Assembly: GCF_027172205.1 (NCBI RefSeq)
Contig: NC_070607.1
Span: 65,906,831 to 65,970,830, forward strand
DNA: 64,000 nucleotides
Origin: Podarcis raffonei
Lineage: Eukaryota; Chordata; Lepidosauria; Squamata; Lacertidae
Direction: 5' to 3'
The number at the start of each line of letters is the position of its first letter. The stretch's first letter is position 1. Shown piece after piece: positions 11,953 through 23,949 of this stretch. Position numbers and translations under genes: made by a program. The notes beneath the pieces are model-generated. The model made no database searches and was not told where the DNA came from. It saw nothing but the letters and a program-made list of their open reading frames with translations.

Positions 11953-13133
11953 TGGAATTGCAGCTTCCTACACCTTTGACCACCAAGAAGCCTCCAGTTC
12001 CCTTTTCTATAAAACACAAATTGGGTCCTCTGTGCAAGGTGTCACATAGTAGTCTCAGCCCCCCCCCTCTCTCTCTCACACACACACACACCCCTATCAT
12101 CTCCCACACAACAGCAACATTGCATGGTACACGACTTTGCTTGGAAGTAGGGTAAATAAACCAAGGCTAGTCAGACTAGTTTAGCCTGTCGCATTGGATT
12201 ATAATTGCAACTCCATGATAGTAATTACTATGTATCAGCAAAATATGGTATGCAACTTCCTTAACTGGATTTAGGAGCGCACATAAATTACTTCTTGTGA
12301 CAGCTATGCAGGATATTGGCATGCCATATCTAGCAACAGTGGCTGTTGACATAACCCTGATTGTGTCAGTGAATTACCTTGAAGCAGGTTGGGATGCCCT
12401 GTCCTTATTGACTCAATAGCAGTGCTTTTAGTGAACCAACCAGAGGCTTGGACTCCAGTCCCAACATGCACACACAGAAGGTATTTCTGCACACTCATGA
12501 TTCCCCCCTCTGCAAATGTAGTCTCTCCCCACCCTCCAAAGCCACTGAATCGTTCTCCAACCTTCAGGAGATAATTTTTAAGGGTGTATGGTGTTGCTGC
12601 AATGAAGAGTGCAAACAAGACCCCCTTCTATGAGCCAAACCAACTTCACTCTACTTTTAGGTCCAAACCATTATGAGCATCACTATAAAATTAGGTGCAA
12701 TATTGGGCTGGTAACTGAATGCCTATTTTCTAAAACAAAGGTGTTATTTTATTCTTGCAGTGTCTGTTAACTGCAAAGCAATTTTCAGCTAGAGGCACAC
12801 TTATGAAAAATGTAGACAAACTTGATTCTTGATTTGTGGGAGGTAGGAAGCCACAGATTATTTGCAAAACGTGACTTATAGGAAAAGGCTGATAAACAAA
12901 GGAAGCACATTTGTACATATAAGAGGCAAGGATAATTTTACTCAGTGGCCACCTGAAAGAAACTTGTTTCTGTTTGAAAAATACTGAACATTCTACTTTG
13001 TCAGGTTCTCTCTCCCTTGTAATTTCAGCCAGTGCCTAGCAGGATAGCAGAAAGCTGCTAGAGGAAGCCAAATATTATCACAAACTGTTGTGTTTGCAAG
13101 TTAGAATTAAATGCCTAACCAAATTGCTCTCTT

Positions 13134-13150
13134 TAGATAGATAGATAGAT

Positions 13151-13182
<32 letters not shown>
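13134..13182. repeat. (GATA)n microsatellite
   Basis: About twelve tetranucleotide units with one slipped unit near 13150. Confidence 0.92.
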
Positions 13183-13184
<2 letters not shown>

Positions 13185-13857
13185 CTCCACATTCAATTCA
13201 TTATGGCCCAAAGTAATTTTCTTGAAGGGCAAAGGTGCAGGTTACCTTGTTTTCCATTGGCTACATCTCCAATTAAACTACAGATGGTGAAGGAATCATG
13301 ATCAGGTGTGAACCAGACAATATTTTTACTCTCCAAAGGATACAATATCTGATGTATTTTCCATGTCATGGATCTCTCTTTGGTGGACAAGGGAGGATTG
13401 ACTGACAGTTTCTCTACAAAGATTCTATTGTTTACCTTTAACTTACCTACTGGCAAGTGAAGGCATTTCCATCTCCTGTTGCTAATACTGACTGACATTT
13501 ACACTTTTGATTGTGTTGTTTTAGCCCAGGGAAGAACTTCAGGCCAAGCTCCTTTATCTGGGCCTCGAAACTCTCCCCAAGACACACCCCTCCCTGGCCC
13601 TGCTTCACTCTGCATTGGTTTCTGCCCGTCGGGAATGCGTTCTTACACCTCTGTCCTAAATCCAGATAAGTATGTGTGCATTTAGAAACTAGCTGACTGT
13701 GACCCTTTGTAACATTTACCTCCATCCATCCCCTTTTCTTTCCAGACCCGTTCACTCACACACAAGCCCCAAAATGTTGCCCAAAAGGATATGATGCCAT
13801 TTGGCTAAAAATGGTTTCCCAACCTTCCTTTACTCAAAGACCCAAATTAAATAAAAA

Positions 13858-14130
13858 CAATTCATTTATTTGGAGCATTTGTACCCCACTCTTCAGCTAA
13901 AAATGTTCACAGAGTGGCTTACGTATAATCAATGAAAACAAGACAGACCTTGCCTGCAGGCTTACCATCTCAAAACACAAGGGGCAGGGGAGAAAAGACC
14001 AAAAAGCAACTCAGGTCCCAATTATTAAAGATTAGTTTTCACAATGACCAGCTGGCCTAGAAACAGCTCAGAGGCAGGAGGCACCTGATGGAGCTGGTCT
14101 TTTGGCTGGTTGATGGAATGAGCCCTGCTT
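13858..14130 (-). repeat. Inverted LINE/SINE tail fragment
   Basis: It starts 'tttatttggagcatttgtac', the inverted form of a tail motif common in squamate L2-type repeats, followed by a region like 'tgcctgcaggcttaccatct'. Family is tentative. Confidence 0.35.
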
Positions 14131-14659
14131 CCTTCCTCCCCCACTGTGGCAGCCTGATAATGGCTGCTGCCTGGTGGTAGGTGAGGGAGAGGAGGCCTAA
14201 AGAGTAGACATGTATAGGATTGTACTGTTGCAGTGGTAACAGCTTGAATTATACTTTTTACTTACTGTATTTCATATTGTGTGTCCTAGACTATATTTTA
14301 GAGAAAAGCTAATTACTAATTAGGTTTGAAAACAGGCTCACTTTTGTCATTCTCATGTATGAGGGAGAATGTGTACATTTTGTTTCAGTCAATGACTGAA
14401 ATAAAACTTGGTTTTACAAAGTTAAATATAGGCATTTATGAAGTTCTTAAAGGTTTAATTGGTTTGATAAACATGGTTGCACTAGACACCTATTTATAGC
14501 CAGCATATGCCAATTTCAGTTCCCTTTACTCAGCCTAATTTGCAGATAAATACAGAACGTAACTTGCAATGGTCCAAGTGGTTAATCAGCAAACAATGGT
14601 ACTGGCCAATGGTAAGGTAAGTCCATAAATTACCCACGGTACAAAAAGTGCCACAACAC

Positions 14660-16726
14660 ATAATATTGCCTCAAAACATTTATTTCAGGAAAATGAACAA
14701 ATATACATATTTAATACCTGAGAGGTAAAGACAAGATTGAATTCACTGATCAGAGCAGGCAGATAAGATGGCAAACAATAGCACAACAGCTCTGTAACTC
14801 ACTTATGTACATTGTAACATCCCTCAAGGGTATTTACAAAATAATCCAGAATCTATGCACGGACTAAGCACATGTTGCCGCTCATAACAAGAGCCTGTTT
14901 GATTCTGAAGGTGGCACTGATGGCATATATTTAAGGCATAACACTGCAAAGTGATGATATACAGGTGAATCTGTCCTGCTGATTAGGTTATGTTTGCATA
15001 ATGCACAAAAGCAGCAGCTCTTTTATCAGCTCAGTCTTCAAAGTAAAACTGACTGGTAAGGATTTAAAGACACCAAAAGATGAATTTGAAGAATAAACCC
15101 GGCTCTCCTCTCCACCACTCTGATGGGGGAAAATGATAAACATGGAGAAACGACATGTGCCGCAAGCTCAAGTCAACACTGAGCAATCGATCCTACTCTG
15201 AAACTTACCAGCAGAAAGCAGAAACATTGAAATATCTTCTTTCCCATTCATTATGGTTTACAACACTTTAGCAATAGGCAATATGCTGTACAAGATGGAA
15301 GCATGCTATGTGGACAAATACATTTATACAGATGTGACCACACAGGCTAGACATGTCTCCAGTTCTAGCTCTACAATCACAAGCAAAATGTTGAGACAGT
15401 CATAGAATCTATCAGGTATGAGGATGTGAGAGTCTGCAAGCGAGCAGCTAAGAAGAACACACAATAAACTGCAGAGCACTATAAATGAAGACAGGACTTG
15501 GCTAGGTTCCTATACAATCACTTTATAATTTATTTGTCTTCAAGTCTGTTTGGTGAATGCTTTCCTTAACTACTCAGCATGAAGACAAGATCTTCAATAA
15601 AGTACACAAACAAGATTCCACGCAGCACCCATCTGAAGTCTCAAGTAGAAGAAAAGGGGGGGGGGGAATCTAGAAACAGCAGCATTTTACTATCAATACC
15701 TCACAAAGAGTAAATTTTGAAATACTTAGCATGAAGTTCCAAAGGATGCTGCTTTTGGAAGAGTCATCATTCTAGATCATTTCAGTTCTATGTAAACATG
15801 AATAGATGGGGCATGATTTCTTCCCCATGCAAGAGCAATGCCTGCACACAGAGGAGTCTCCAAGGGATTTAACAGATATCTTGCCCCCCGACCCTCAACA
15901 TGCATGCAAAGACAAGCAATTACAAGGAATTTGTGGTCTGTACATGCCACCTCTGCTCAGTGAATGAACATGAGCTCAGATTCCTTGCGTTGGGGAGGGA
16001 GAGGGAGAGGGAAAAGAGGAATGGATGGAAATACATGAGGCATTCAAGGACCTCCATAATGGTTTGGCATGCTAGACAGGGTGCTAAATGCAAGATTCTG
16101 TTATACATTATGATATCTCTCTGTGTGCAGCCACTGCACTCACACATGTAGGGTTTCAGAGAATACTTTTACAGATAATTGTGCATTACTTTCTATATTG
16201 GTTGATGTATTAAAGACAAGTAATTTTGGTAAACAGTAGTTAAATGGAACCAAAATACTGCTTAGACTTTTAATTAAATCAAATTAAGAACAGGAGTGCC
16301 TAAATTCTCCATGACAATTTATCTTAGGCATTATTTGCTTGAAAGTAAATAAACTTCTAAGAAAATAAGTCTGTTCGGACTATTTTGCTGCATTTCCTAT
16401 AAAGGTCTGACTTTTAAAGAAATGTACTTACACTGGAAAAGCCAAAAGTGATCAAGTTGTCCTATCCAACTGAGATTTCTGAAAACAAGGATAACCCTGA
16501 GAAAGCATTTGCTTAGGACTATAGCTGCACGACTACTCCTGTGCATGATTAAGCAGGGCAAACCTTAGCCTGCAGAGGGAGTCATTTCGGCAGCTATGCA
16601 CAAAACACAGTCTATAATATAGCAAAAGGCTGGAATGATACCCAAACGGAGACATGAGGGAATTAAAAAAACAGCTTGTAAAATAAGCACACTCCTTCCT
16701 GCAGTGCAGTTTACCAGCTTCAGAGA
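14660..16726 (-). other. SIKE1: SIKE1 3' UTR
   Basis: After the stop codon (16727-16729, minus) about 2.07 kb follows with little repeat content. A minus-strand AATAAA lies at 14679-14684 (tttatt on the plus strand), giving a likely cleavage site near 14660. Another AATAAA near 15527-15532 could give a shorter UTR. A G-run lies at 15656-15666. Long 3' UTRs are usual for SIKE1 (from memory). The end point is inferred from the signal only. Confidence 0.6.
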
Positions 16727-19700
16727 TCAACTATTTAAAGGCAGTTGTTTTGTGGATTGAGAAGCATCATCAGGCATTTCTTCTTGCCTCACCTCGATAG
16801 ATTCTCTGCTGATTGTTAAGAGTTTTCTCAACTCTTTATTTTCAAGCTATAAAACCAATAAAAACAGTTTCAAACATATGAGCAAAGCAGTGACAGTTAT
16901 ATAAGTGCTAATATAAGATAGTACTAAATCCAGACCCTTGGCAAATGTAAATAAACAAATAAATATTGGTCTCATTTATTAGACAAAAATAGCAAGAGAA
17001 AACATTAATGATTTACAGATCCATTTCTATCAGCACTTTCACAAGTTGTGTTGTACTAAACCTGTGTTGGCCAAGTTGACTGGTAATTGCCAGCTTGGTG
17101 ATCTAACATCCATTTTAAGAACTGCTCAAACTCCTATTCTGGACACAGCCTGGGGCTTATATGTATTTCTTCTCTTTTGCCATGACAACAAGAACCTAGC
17201 AAGCACACACACAGCTTCCTGGCCTAGTTATTTATTGACCACCAACCTTGAAAGTCCTTTAAATGGTCTGCAAGAATTTTTCAAGAGAGTCAGGATCACC
17301 CCATGGGTGCCAAGTAGCCACCTTATTATTCCTGGTTCTGTCTAAATTGTTCAGTGCTTTAGTGTTTAGACCAAAGCGAAACTCTGTTAACATAAGACTC
17401 CCTCAGTGGCTTTCTATAAGCTTGCCACTTAAGATATTGATTGGTCCAGTTTACCAGGAGAGGGGGACACACATATTCTGTCCAATCCTGAATGTTTTCC
17501 TAAAGAGCAGGACTCTAATCCCCATCTTCTGTGGAAGCTGTTTTCCTACAGCAAAAGGACGCATATGGCAAAAAAAATATTAGACTGACAGATCCTTTGT
17601 TTGGAAACCAGGTTTCCTGGTTTGCATGTCATGATTATCTTTCATTAAGCGTGACAAACAGGGACAACTGCTCATAGAGAAATCCAGGACTTAAATTGTT
17701 GTACTAATTTAGCAGCAGCATGCTTCTTCAAACCAAGGCCAACTTGTCTGGAGAATGAAGTTTTTAAAAATACACTAAAATGGTGCCAATACAAAAGCTA
17801 GCCAGTGTTATTATCCTCATATTGCTGGTTTGGTGAGATAGTATTTCACAACAATGCTGTACCTTCATATTTAAGATTCCCTTAAAGACAGCTAGAAAAA
17901 AAATATCTAGCAACCATTTGGAGAGGCTGCAGTAATTGATCCTGGTTTGGTCTTTTTTAAAAATGGCGGCTTTGCTCAAGTTTCCTACACATAAATACAG
18001 AGAAATCCAAATGATCTGGGGTGCTGTGGGGTGGAGGGGAGCGGTGAACCCACTATGGATCATCTGAAGCCCTGGAATGGGGCAGTTGAATTTAGACCCC
18101 TTGGGGGATTCATGGGGCTTTGGTCCAGTACATCGAAAGCCACAGATACCCCAGTGTGGTGCAGTGGTTAAGAGCGGTGGACTCGTAATCTGGTGAACCA
18201 AGTTCGCTTCCCCGCTCCTCCACATGCAGCTGCTGGGTGACCTTGGGCCAGTCACACTTCTCTGAAGTCTCTCAGCCTCACTTACCTCACAGAGTGTTTG
18301 TTGTGGGGGAGAATGTTAGCCACTTTGAGACTCCTTAGGGTATTGATAAAGCAGGATATCAAATCCAAACTCCTCCTCCGCCAAACAAAAACATCCTGTT
18401 TCAGAACTTTCTGTTGGCTATCTAGGCAGAAGAACCACTGGTGGCAGCTCTCCACTTGACTAGGTGACCCTAGGGCCATCTGGCAACACTCCTCCTTGCC
18501 AATGGAAAAGTACCCCGCTCCTCCCACAATAAACTGTAGTGAGGTGTCATCAGTACTGTGGTGATACCAAGCTCCATTTCTCTATAACATCTGAATTGGG
18601 AGTGGTTGTGTAGGCCCCAGACCACAGTCTGGGTGCAGTGATGGGCTGGATGAGGGCTAATAAACTAAGTTTGAATCCTGTTTTGTGGAATAACATCCCT
18701 ATTGAGGTATAACAGGCACCCATTATTTGTACTTTCTAGAAACTGAGGATAGTTTTGTTTGAACAAGCTTTTCCAGTTGGATGAAAAGGTTTCTGTTTTA
18801 GAGGTTTATTTTGCATTATTTTTTTAAACCAATCTTTAATTGTATTTGTTCAGCTTTTAAAACTATTTTAGCTGTTTTTATTGTATGTCTGTAAACTGCC
18901 TTCGGACTCATGTAAAAAGAAGTGCATAAAATAGTAATAATTTTTAGAGGTGCTGAAACATTACCACTATTGGCACTTGCCTGAGGAGCTTGAGTCATGG
19001 CAGTTCCTTAAGGAGGGAATTGAAAGGAAAATAAAATGAACCATAAGTTTCATTTTATTTGCTTTTCAGTGTCCACATACAGTGCCATTCTACTCTCACA
19101 GGCTCCCTCTGCAACTGGCTTTCAAAGTAGAAATATATATATAAAATAAATTGTCTAGTAGCACCTTAGAGACCAACTAAGTTTGTTCTTGGTATGAGCT
19201 TTCGTGTGCATGCACACTTCTTCAGATATGAAAGCTCATACCAAGAACAAACTTAGTTGATCTCTAAGGAGCTACTGGACAATTTTTTAATTTTTAAAAT
19301 ATATTTCTACTGCGTCAGACTAACACCTACCTGACTTTCAAAGAGGAGGGATAAGCTAAGATTTTCATTATCCACCTCAACTGCTGTTTCTTAATCATGT
19401 GAGAAAGCTTCAGTGGTTGCATGGTGCTCCTTGCTGTACCTAGTCGTAAGGTTCTACTGAATGCTGTATCCCCCAATGAACCTGCTTAATTGCTAACTTG
19501 AAACCGTATTTTCATACTACGCAGCATTACCCTTTTCCCTCCAGTAAATTCATGTGTCTCATTTCAGAGTGAAGCAACATAATTTTCAGTAATTCAAGCC
19601 TGACTCCAAGAGTTGCGGCCTCTTAACTTGCAGTTTAAGGGCTTTAATATGGAGCAGGATTCTGCAGGTGCAGATTCTACTTTCATGATGCTCAGCTGCC

Positions 19701-20506
19701 AGCTTTCCTATCTCATCAGCTGTACCAAGAGCACAGCAGAACTTCAAGGCAGGCATTAGCTTTTAACAAAGCAGCAACCAACTTTTGTTTAGGCTTGGAG
19801 GCTGAAAGAACCCTTTGACAATGTAAGGCACAAGCCTCCCCGTTTTCTATCCCCAACTACAGTTGTCCAGCATCTTACCTCTAACTGTGCTAGCTTTTCT
19901 TGTATTTTATAATACTGGTCATTGTCCACATGAACAGCTTTTCTTATTACATCTCCCATCTCACAGATCCTGTCGATTTGACTCTCAATTTCCTGTAAAC
20001 AGATTTGAAAGCAAAATTATAAACTAATAAAAAGAAAAACAAGTTAAATCAGATATTTCCAAAGAAAAGTCAAAGAACACGGAACCAAAGAGTCATATCT
20101 ACATCCTTCCCTCACTGGACCTAGTGCTGCCATATTGTACATCTGAGCTTCTTCCTGAACTTTCCTCTACTGTGCCTTCTGTCATATTCCCATGTTGGTT
20201 CCCTTAACTGGCTGTGTGGTAAAACCAAAGTCTCATTTGCTGTCACAAACAGAAGAGAGGGATTGTTACAGAATGTGGCAGGAGGTACTGGAACGGCATG
20301 TTCTCCTGCTATCCCAGAAGGTTTAAGAGGGAAGGTCAGATCTTCAGGTTGCAATCTGACAGAATTAATTACAACATACTGGCTGCTTTAAGGTAGTGAT
20401 GGTGGTGAGAATCTCTTGGATCTTATGACTGGTTTGTATTTTTGCAAGCAGTACAAAAACAAATTAAAGGTATCTCATTTTAAAATATTGAAGTCACAAA
20501 TAACTG

Positions 20507-20566
<60 letters not shown>

Positions 20567-22863
20567 ATACCAGGCACCGTATTTTTCGCTCTATAACACG
20601 CACCCGACCATAACACGCACGTAGTTTTTAGAGGAGGAAAATCCTTAGGCATGCCACCCGTAGGCATTCCCTCCATAACACGCACAGACATTTCCCCTTA
20701 CTTTCTAGGAGGAAAAAAGTGAGTGTTATGGTGCAAAAAATACGGTAATTTTCTTTATAAGAATTCTAAAGAAGGTACCTTGTGGCTGAGTTGCAACACT
20801 TTATTTTACAAAGAGAAGGCACTTGTGAGCTGTGAACACTAATGGAAGGAAGATGTTTCAGAGAACAAACTCTTGAGGAAAATGTAAAAGAGGCAAGAAA
20901 AAAAATCATTGGAACAGAGCACAACAATTAAGCCACTCATCTTTCTTCCTATTGGAAACTTATCTTCTTTCTGGAATAAAAAGAATAATAGAATAATTCC
21001 TTACTGCAGACTGAGCTTGATGCACTTTCAAAATTGGCTGAGCATCCACATCTTTTCTTTTCATCATCAGCTGTAACATGTGTTTCCTATATTTGCTCAT
21101 AATAAGTTCCAAAGCATCCTGGTGTTCTTCCAAAGAAACCCACAGTTCTGAAAAATATAACACAAATTCAATGCAAATACTAGGAAGAAACTCCATATTC
21201 TAAGGTCACATTAAGGCTGTACAACTTCCCTGTGCATCCTACCTCTCCATCTTCTATACATACAATAATTTTCAAATCCTTACATTTTCTTAGCCCACTG
21301 GTGCCTTATGAACACAATTTCTTAACTCTTATAATAAGAATTCAATTTTCTGAAATTTCAAGAAATTCCTTATGGGTCTGGCCTTCCTTAACTGTACAGT
21401 ACTTCACCTATTGATTCAAACTCTGGATATATGTCCAGCACTTATTCAGTTTTGTTTCCAGACCAATACTGTGTACATCTACTTGGATATAAGCCCCATT
21501 TTGTTCAAGATGTGTCTGTTCAGGATGGCAGTCTTGGGAAATCCTACTGTCGCTATCATGCTCTCAAGAGCCGACGCATCTGACATACTGTACAATAATG
21601 GCCAGTACACAAAGGCTGTAAACTGCATTTCAAATAATTTAGTTGTTAATTCAGCCCCAAAACATGAACAACTTAAATTTTTAGATGAGTTACAATTGGC
21701 TGAAGCTATCAATTAAAATATATTGGAACTTTTACTGGCCCCAGCACCCTGAAGTTTTCTAAATTTTTAGAAGAAAAACTCATCAATTCATGAAGTTTAA
21801 GATACAGTAATAGATCATAAACATCAATACTGCCATGCTATTCAGGTTCAGACTGTATTTTGGAGGCAGTGGGGAAAGTGATCAGGTTAAAGAAAGTAAA
21901 TGGGTGCCAGTTTAAAAAAAAAGGACTGTAGGTGAAATGTGTACAGGCCACAGAAATGCCACAGAAATAGTAGAATTTTATTATCAAGCTTTAAAGACAA
22001 CTTTCACCAAGAACGCAACTGAGTAAGGAACCGGTACTGAGAAGAATATTTGGGCAGTATTCAGATATATTTTTGTGCTACAGCACAAAATGTGGCACTC
22101 ATCAGGTGCTACACACCACTTTGTATGAAGAAATTAGATCAGTAGTCACACTTAAGACATTAGTCCCACAGAAATCAATAGAACTTAAAGTATGTATGTT
22201 TAGGATTAGGGTGCTTGTGAAATGAGCAACCATATCATTTCAAACCATGCTTGGCAGGGGGTTGGACTCGATGGCCCTTGTGGTCTCTTCCAGCTCTATG
22301 ATTCTATGATCCAAGGACTAATCCTGTTTAGAGCTATGACTAGAACACACAGGCATGGGTGCTCTTTACATCCTTCAGTTCAAGACAATCATAAGTGGTG
22401 CAGGCTTGCATTATGTTCTGGTTAACCCTTGCAGCCAAACAAATCACTTGAGGGCTCATAGTTACCTCGCTAACACAATGCTCACCTCTGTTTTCCTGCT
22501 GCAAGTCTCTGATCTGAGTGTTCTCCTGAGATAGCAGAATATGAGGTTTGTATTTAGACATGTCCTTCAGCTCAGCTCCGTCCTCTTGATACTTGTAAAG
22601 AAAAGATGGTCCATGTGAACCCAGAGCAGTCTAATAATATCCATACAACATTCCACTCACCCCAATCCACGTTTTCACACCGATGCTGCTGGGTCCGTAC
22701 TCACCTTGTGCGAAAGAGGTGTGCCGGCCTCCTTCATGGACACAACCCGCTTGTGCAACATGGTGGACTGGTCAATGAGAGACTCAGCTGCGTTGTCATG
22801 GTCTTTCAGCCTTTCCAGCAGGGTCCTTGCATCGGTCAGGATCTTCTCTATAGTACAGGCCAT
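16727..22863 (-). CDS. SIKE1: SIKE1, suppressor of IKK-epsilon 1, complete coding region in 5 exons (213 aa)
   Basis: SIKE1 is a small coiled-coil cytoplasmic protein that binds IKK-epsilon and TBK1, restrains TLR3/RIG-I-driven interferon induction, and also associates with STRIPAK (family knowledge). Coding exons on the minus strand: 22705-22863 (residues 1-53, [20 protein letters not shown]), 22486-22591 ([20 protein letters not shown]), 21005-21147 ([20 protein letters not shown]), 19879-19992 ([20 protein letters not shown]) and 16727-16846 ([10 protein letters not shown] to LPLNS and stop). Donors are GTGAGT, GTGAGC, GTAAGG and GTAAGA; all acceptors end in AG. The exons sum to 642 nt, in frame. 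The sequence follows human SIKE1 (about 207 aa) closely; the main differences are near the first exon junction and at the C terminus. The start is set by the conserved M[11 protein letters not shown]. The middle exons have the heptad-like Leu/Glu/Lys/Gln pattern of a coiled coil. No break seen. Confidence 0.96.
18144..18345 (+). repeat. tRNA-derived SINE (MIR/CORE-like)
   Basis: The head has an A-box-like tggtgcagtggttaagagcg and a B-box region gaaccaagttcgcttcc. The body has tgaccttgggccagtcac, the signature of MIR/CORE SINEs, then 'ctcacttacctcacag'. A better preserved relative is at 22946-23135. Confidence 0.72.
19151..19283 (-). repeat. Inverted-repeat element with hammerhead-like core (Penelope-like fragment?)
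   Basis: Two 53-nt arms (19151-19203 and 19230-19282) are inverted copies with 3 mismatches, around a 26-nt centre. On the minus strand the centre and right part read CTGAAGA (19219-19225), then the self-complementary GTGTGCATGCACAC (204-217 of the same block), then GAAA (19200-19203). This is the order of conserved hammerhead ribozyme core elements: CUGANGA, stem II, GAAA. Penelope-like retroelements are known to carry such motifs, and I recall related repeats with 'ctctaaggtgctact' in amniotes. The family call is tentative and activity is unknown. Confidence 0.5.
20511..20563. repeat. (TA)n microsatellite
   Basis: About 26 perfect TA units in a SIKE1 intron, 12 bp from the left end of the inverted-repeat DNA element at 20576. 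Confidence 0.95.
20576..20746. mobile_element. Non-autonomous DNA transposon with ~28-bp terminal inverted repeats
   Basis: The left end accgtatttttcgctctata and the right end, read on the other strand, accgtattttttgcaccata continue as matching inverted repeats through 'acacgcac'/'acactcac'. It is 171 bp with no coding capacity. The internal motif 'ccataacacgcac' is repeated three times. I recognise it as a widespread vertebrate type but cannot name the superfamily safely. Confidence 0.65.
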
Positions 22864-22904
22864 TGTCAGAGAACTGAAAGGAGAACGGATCGGGTTAAGA
22901 TTCA
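22706..22904 (-). other. SIKE1: SIKE1 exon 2 splice context
   Basis: The first coding exon extends to 22873: ttctcctttcag|ttctctgacaATG leaves ten untranslated bases before the start codon. The leader is therefore completed by the CpG-island exon ending at 23464. Confidence 0.7.
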
Positions 22905-22945
22905 AGAGCTATCAAAGCCAGGCTCAGAGTATATGAAGCTTTGAA

Positions 22946-23135
22946 ATATGTAGTGTAATGGTTAGAGTGTTGGAGCAGGACCTGGGAGATCAGGGTTCGA
23001 ATCCCCCCTCAGCCATGAAGCTCACTGGATGACCTTGGGCCAGTCCCCATCGTTTAGCCTAACCTACCTCACAGGGTTGTGGAGAGGATGAAGCCGAGAA
23101 GAAGAGAACCATGTACACCACATAAATGTAATAAA
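22946..23135 (+). repeat. tRNA-derived SINE (MIR/CORE-like), well preserved, in SIKE1 intron 1
   Basis: The A-box region is gtgtaatggttagagtgttg and the B-box region cagggttcgaatcccccc. The CORE-like body is tgaccttgggccagtcccc, the 3' part 'acctcacagggttgtggaga', and it ends in an AT-rich 'aaatgtaataaataaata' tail. Confidence 0.78.
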
Positions 23136-23189
23136 TAAATATTATGGTGGGGTGTTTTTTGGGAGGGGGGAGGTGTCTTCATATGAAAG

Positions 23190-23680
23190 CACTAGAGGAG
23201 GCTGGGACACAGAACTGGCCACACGACACGGATGCCCCCAGCCCCACTCTGTGCTCTAGGGAGGTCTGGGTCCTAGGAAGGGCAGGCAAGCAGGGTCCGG
23301 TTTTAGTGGCCTCCCGGGGAGGCAGCACTTTCCGCGTCCGACATGGAGTGAATGGGAGAAAGGAGGCAACATAGTACTGCGGCCGTTCCCAGTCCCGGGC
23401 GACCCCGAGGCAGCCCCTCGCCTTTCCCAGGAGGCGACCCCCGGTCCGCGCCCTCCTACTTACCCCCTCCGGCCGCGTCTCCCGCTCCGGCTTCCCTCCC
23501 TCCGGCCGTCAGCGAAGAGGGTCCCGGCTCCGAGGCACACTAGGGGGCGCAGAGGTCACAGGCTCCGCGCTTCGGCCGCCGCCGCCGCTTCCGGTATGAA
23601 GTTTCCTTCCTCTCCGAGTCGAGGGAAATTCATAGCTCTCCGGAGAAACTTCCGGTTTCCGGTTGCAGGCGCTTCGCCGA
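23190..23680. promoter_or_regulatory. CpG island and SIKE1 promoter
   Basis: CpG-dense stretch with no TATA box. ETS-type motifs (cttccggt) occur near 23588 and as acttccggtttccggttg near 23647-23664. The first exon of SIKE1 leaves from here on the minus strand. CpG density stays raised to about 23930. Confidence 0.8.
23464..23570 (-). other. SIKE1: SIKE1 non-coding first exon
   Basis: A strong donor, GTAAGTAGGAG (GT at 23462-23463), follows exon sequence ending cggccggaggg at 23464. It joins the acceptor at 22874-22875. The 5' end is not determined; 23570 is an estimate near the GCC-repeat/ETS cluster. Confidence 0.65.
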
Positions 23681-23949
23681 GGCTCCCTTTTGGGTTGTGG
23701 AAATCCAACAGGTGGAGCCTTCCTGTTCCTTTGGCGGAGCAGCGACCGGGGAAGGCTGCGCCCGCAGCATCTCTGCGGCCTGCAGCCTCGTAAGGGGCCC
23801 GGCGGTTCCGCTAGCAGGAGCCAAAGGCTCAAGATCAGTTGTCAGGCGCAGCCTCGTAACTTGAAAGCTCCGTGTCAAGTTCTGGCGCAGGCATCGGTCG
23901 CGCGCGACCACGTCCGTGGGTTTGATTTCGTTATTCACGGCCGCAGTCC

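Larger units (their letters stand above)
10461..14659. other. Intergenic region between CSDE1 and SIKE1
   Basis: About 4.2 kb with no gene seen. It has a mosaic of old repeats: a hAT-like half copy plus SINE-like sequence at 10660-10850, an inverted SINE at 11770-11952, a C/CT/CA-rich low-complexity stretch at 12060-12093, a (GATA)n run at 13134-13182 and an inverted LINE/SINE tail near 13858-14130. Confidence 0.7.
16847..19878 (-). other. SIKE1 last intron
   Basis: About 3.0 kb. It holds a plus-oriented tRNA-derived SINE at 18144-18345, a LINE-like tail at 18830-18960 and the hammerhead-like inverted repeat at 19151-19283. The open frames seen on the minus strand at 17764-18255 and 18282-18527 run across the SINE and are not exons. 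Confidence 0.75.

Noticed and set aside
18144-18210. Possible tRNA gene (A and B box-like sequence)
   Set aside because: No full cloverleaf, and it is followed by a MIR/CORE body, so it is the head of a SINE. The same holds for 22946 and 26283.
17764-18255. 163-codon frame on the minus strand in the last SIKE1 intron
   Set aside because: It crosses a tRNA-derived SINE on the opposite strand and shows no known domain.
22606-22936. Plus-strand frames opposite the first coding exon of SIKE1
   Set aside because: Antisense shadow of a conserved exon; the minus-strand reading matches SIKE1 with correct splice sites.
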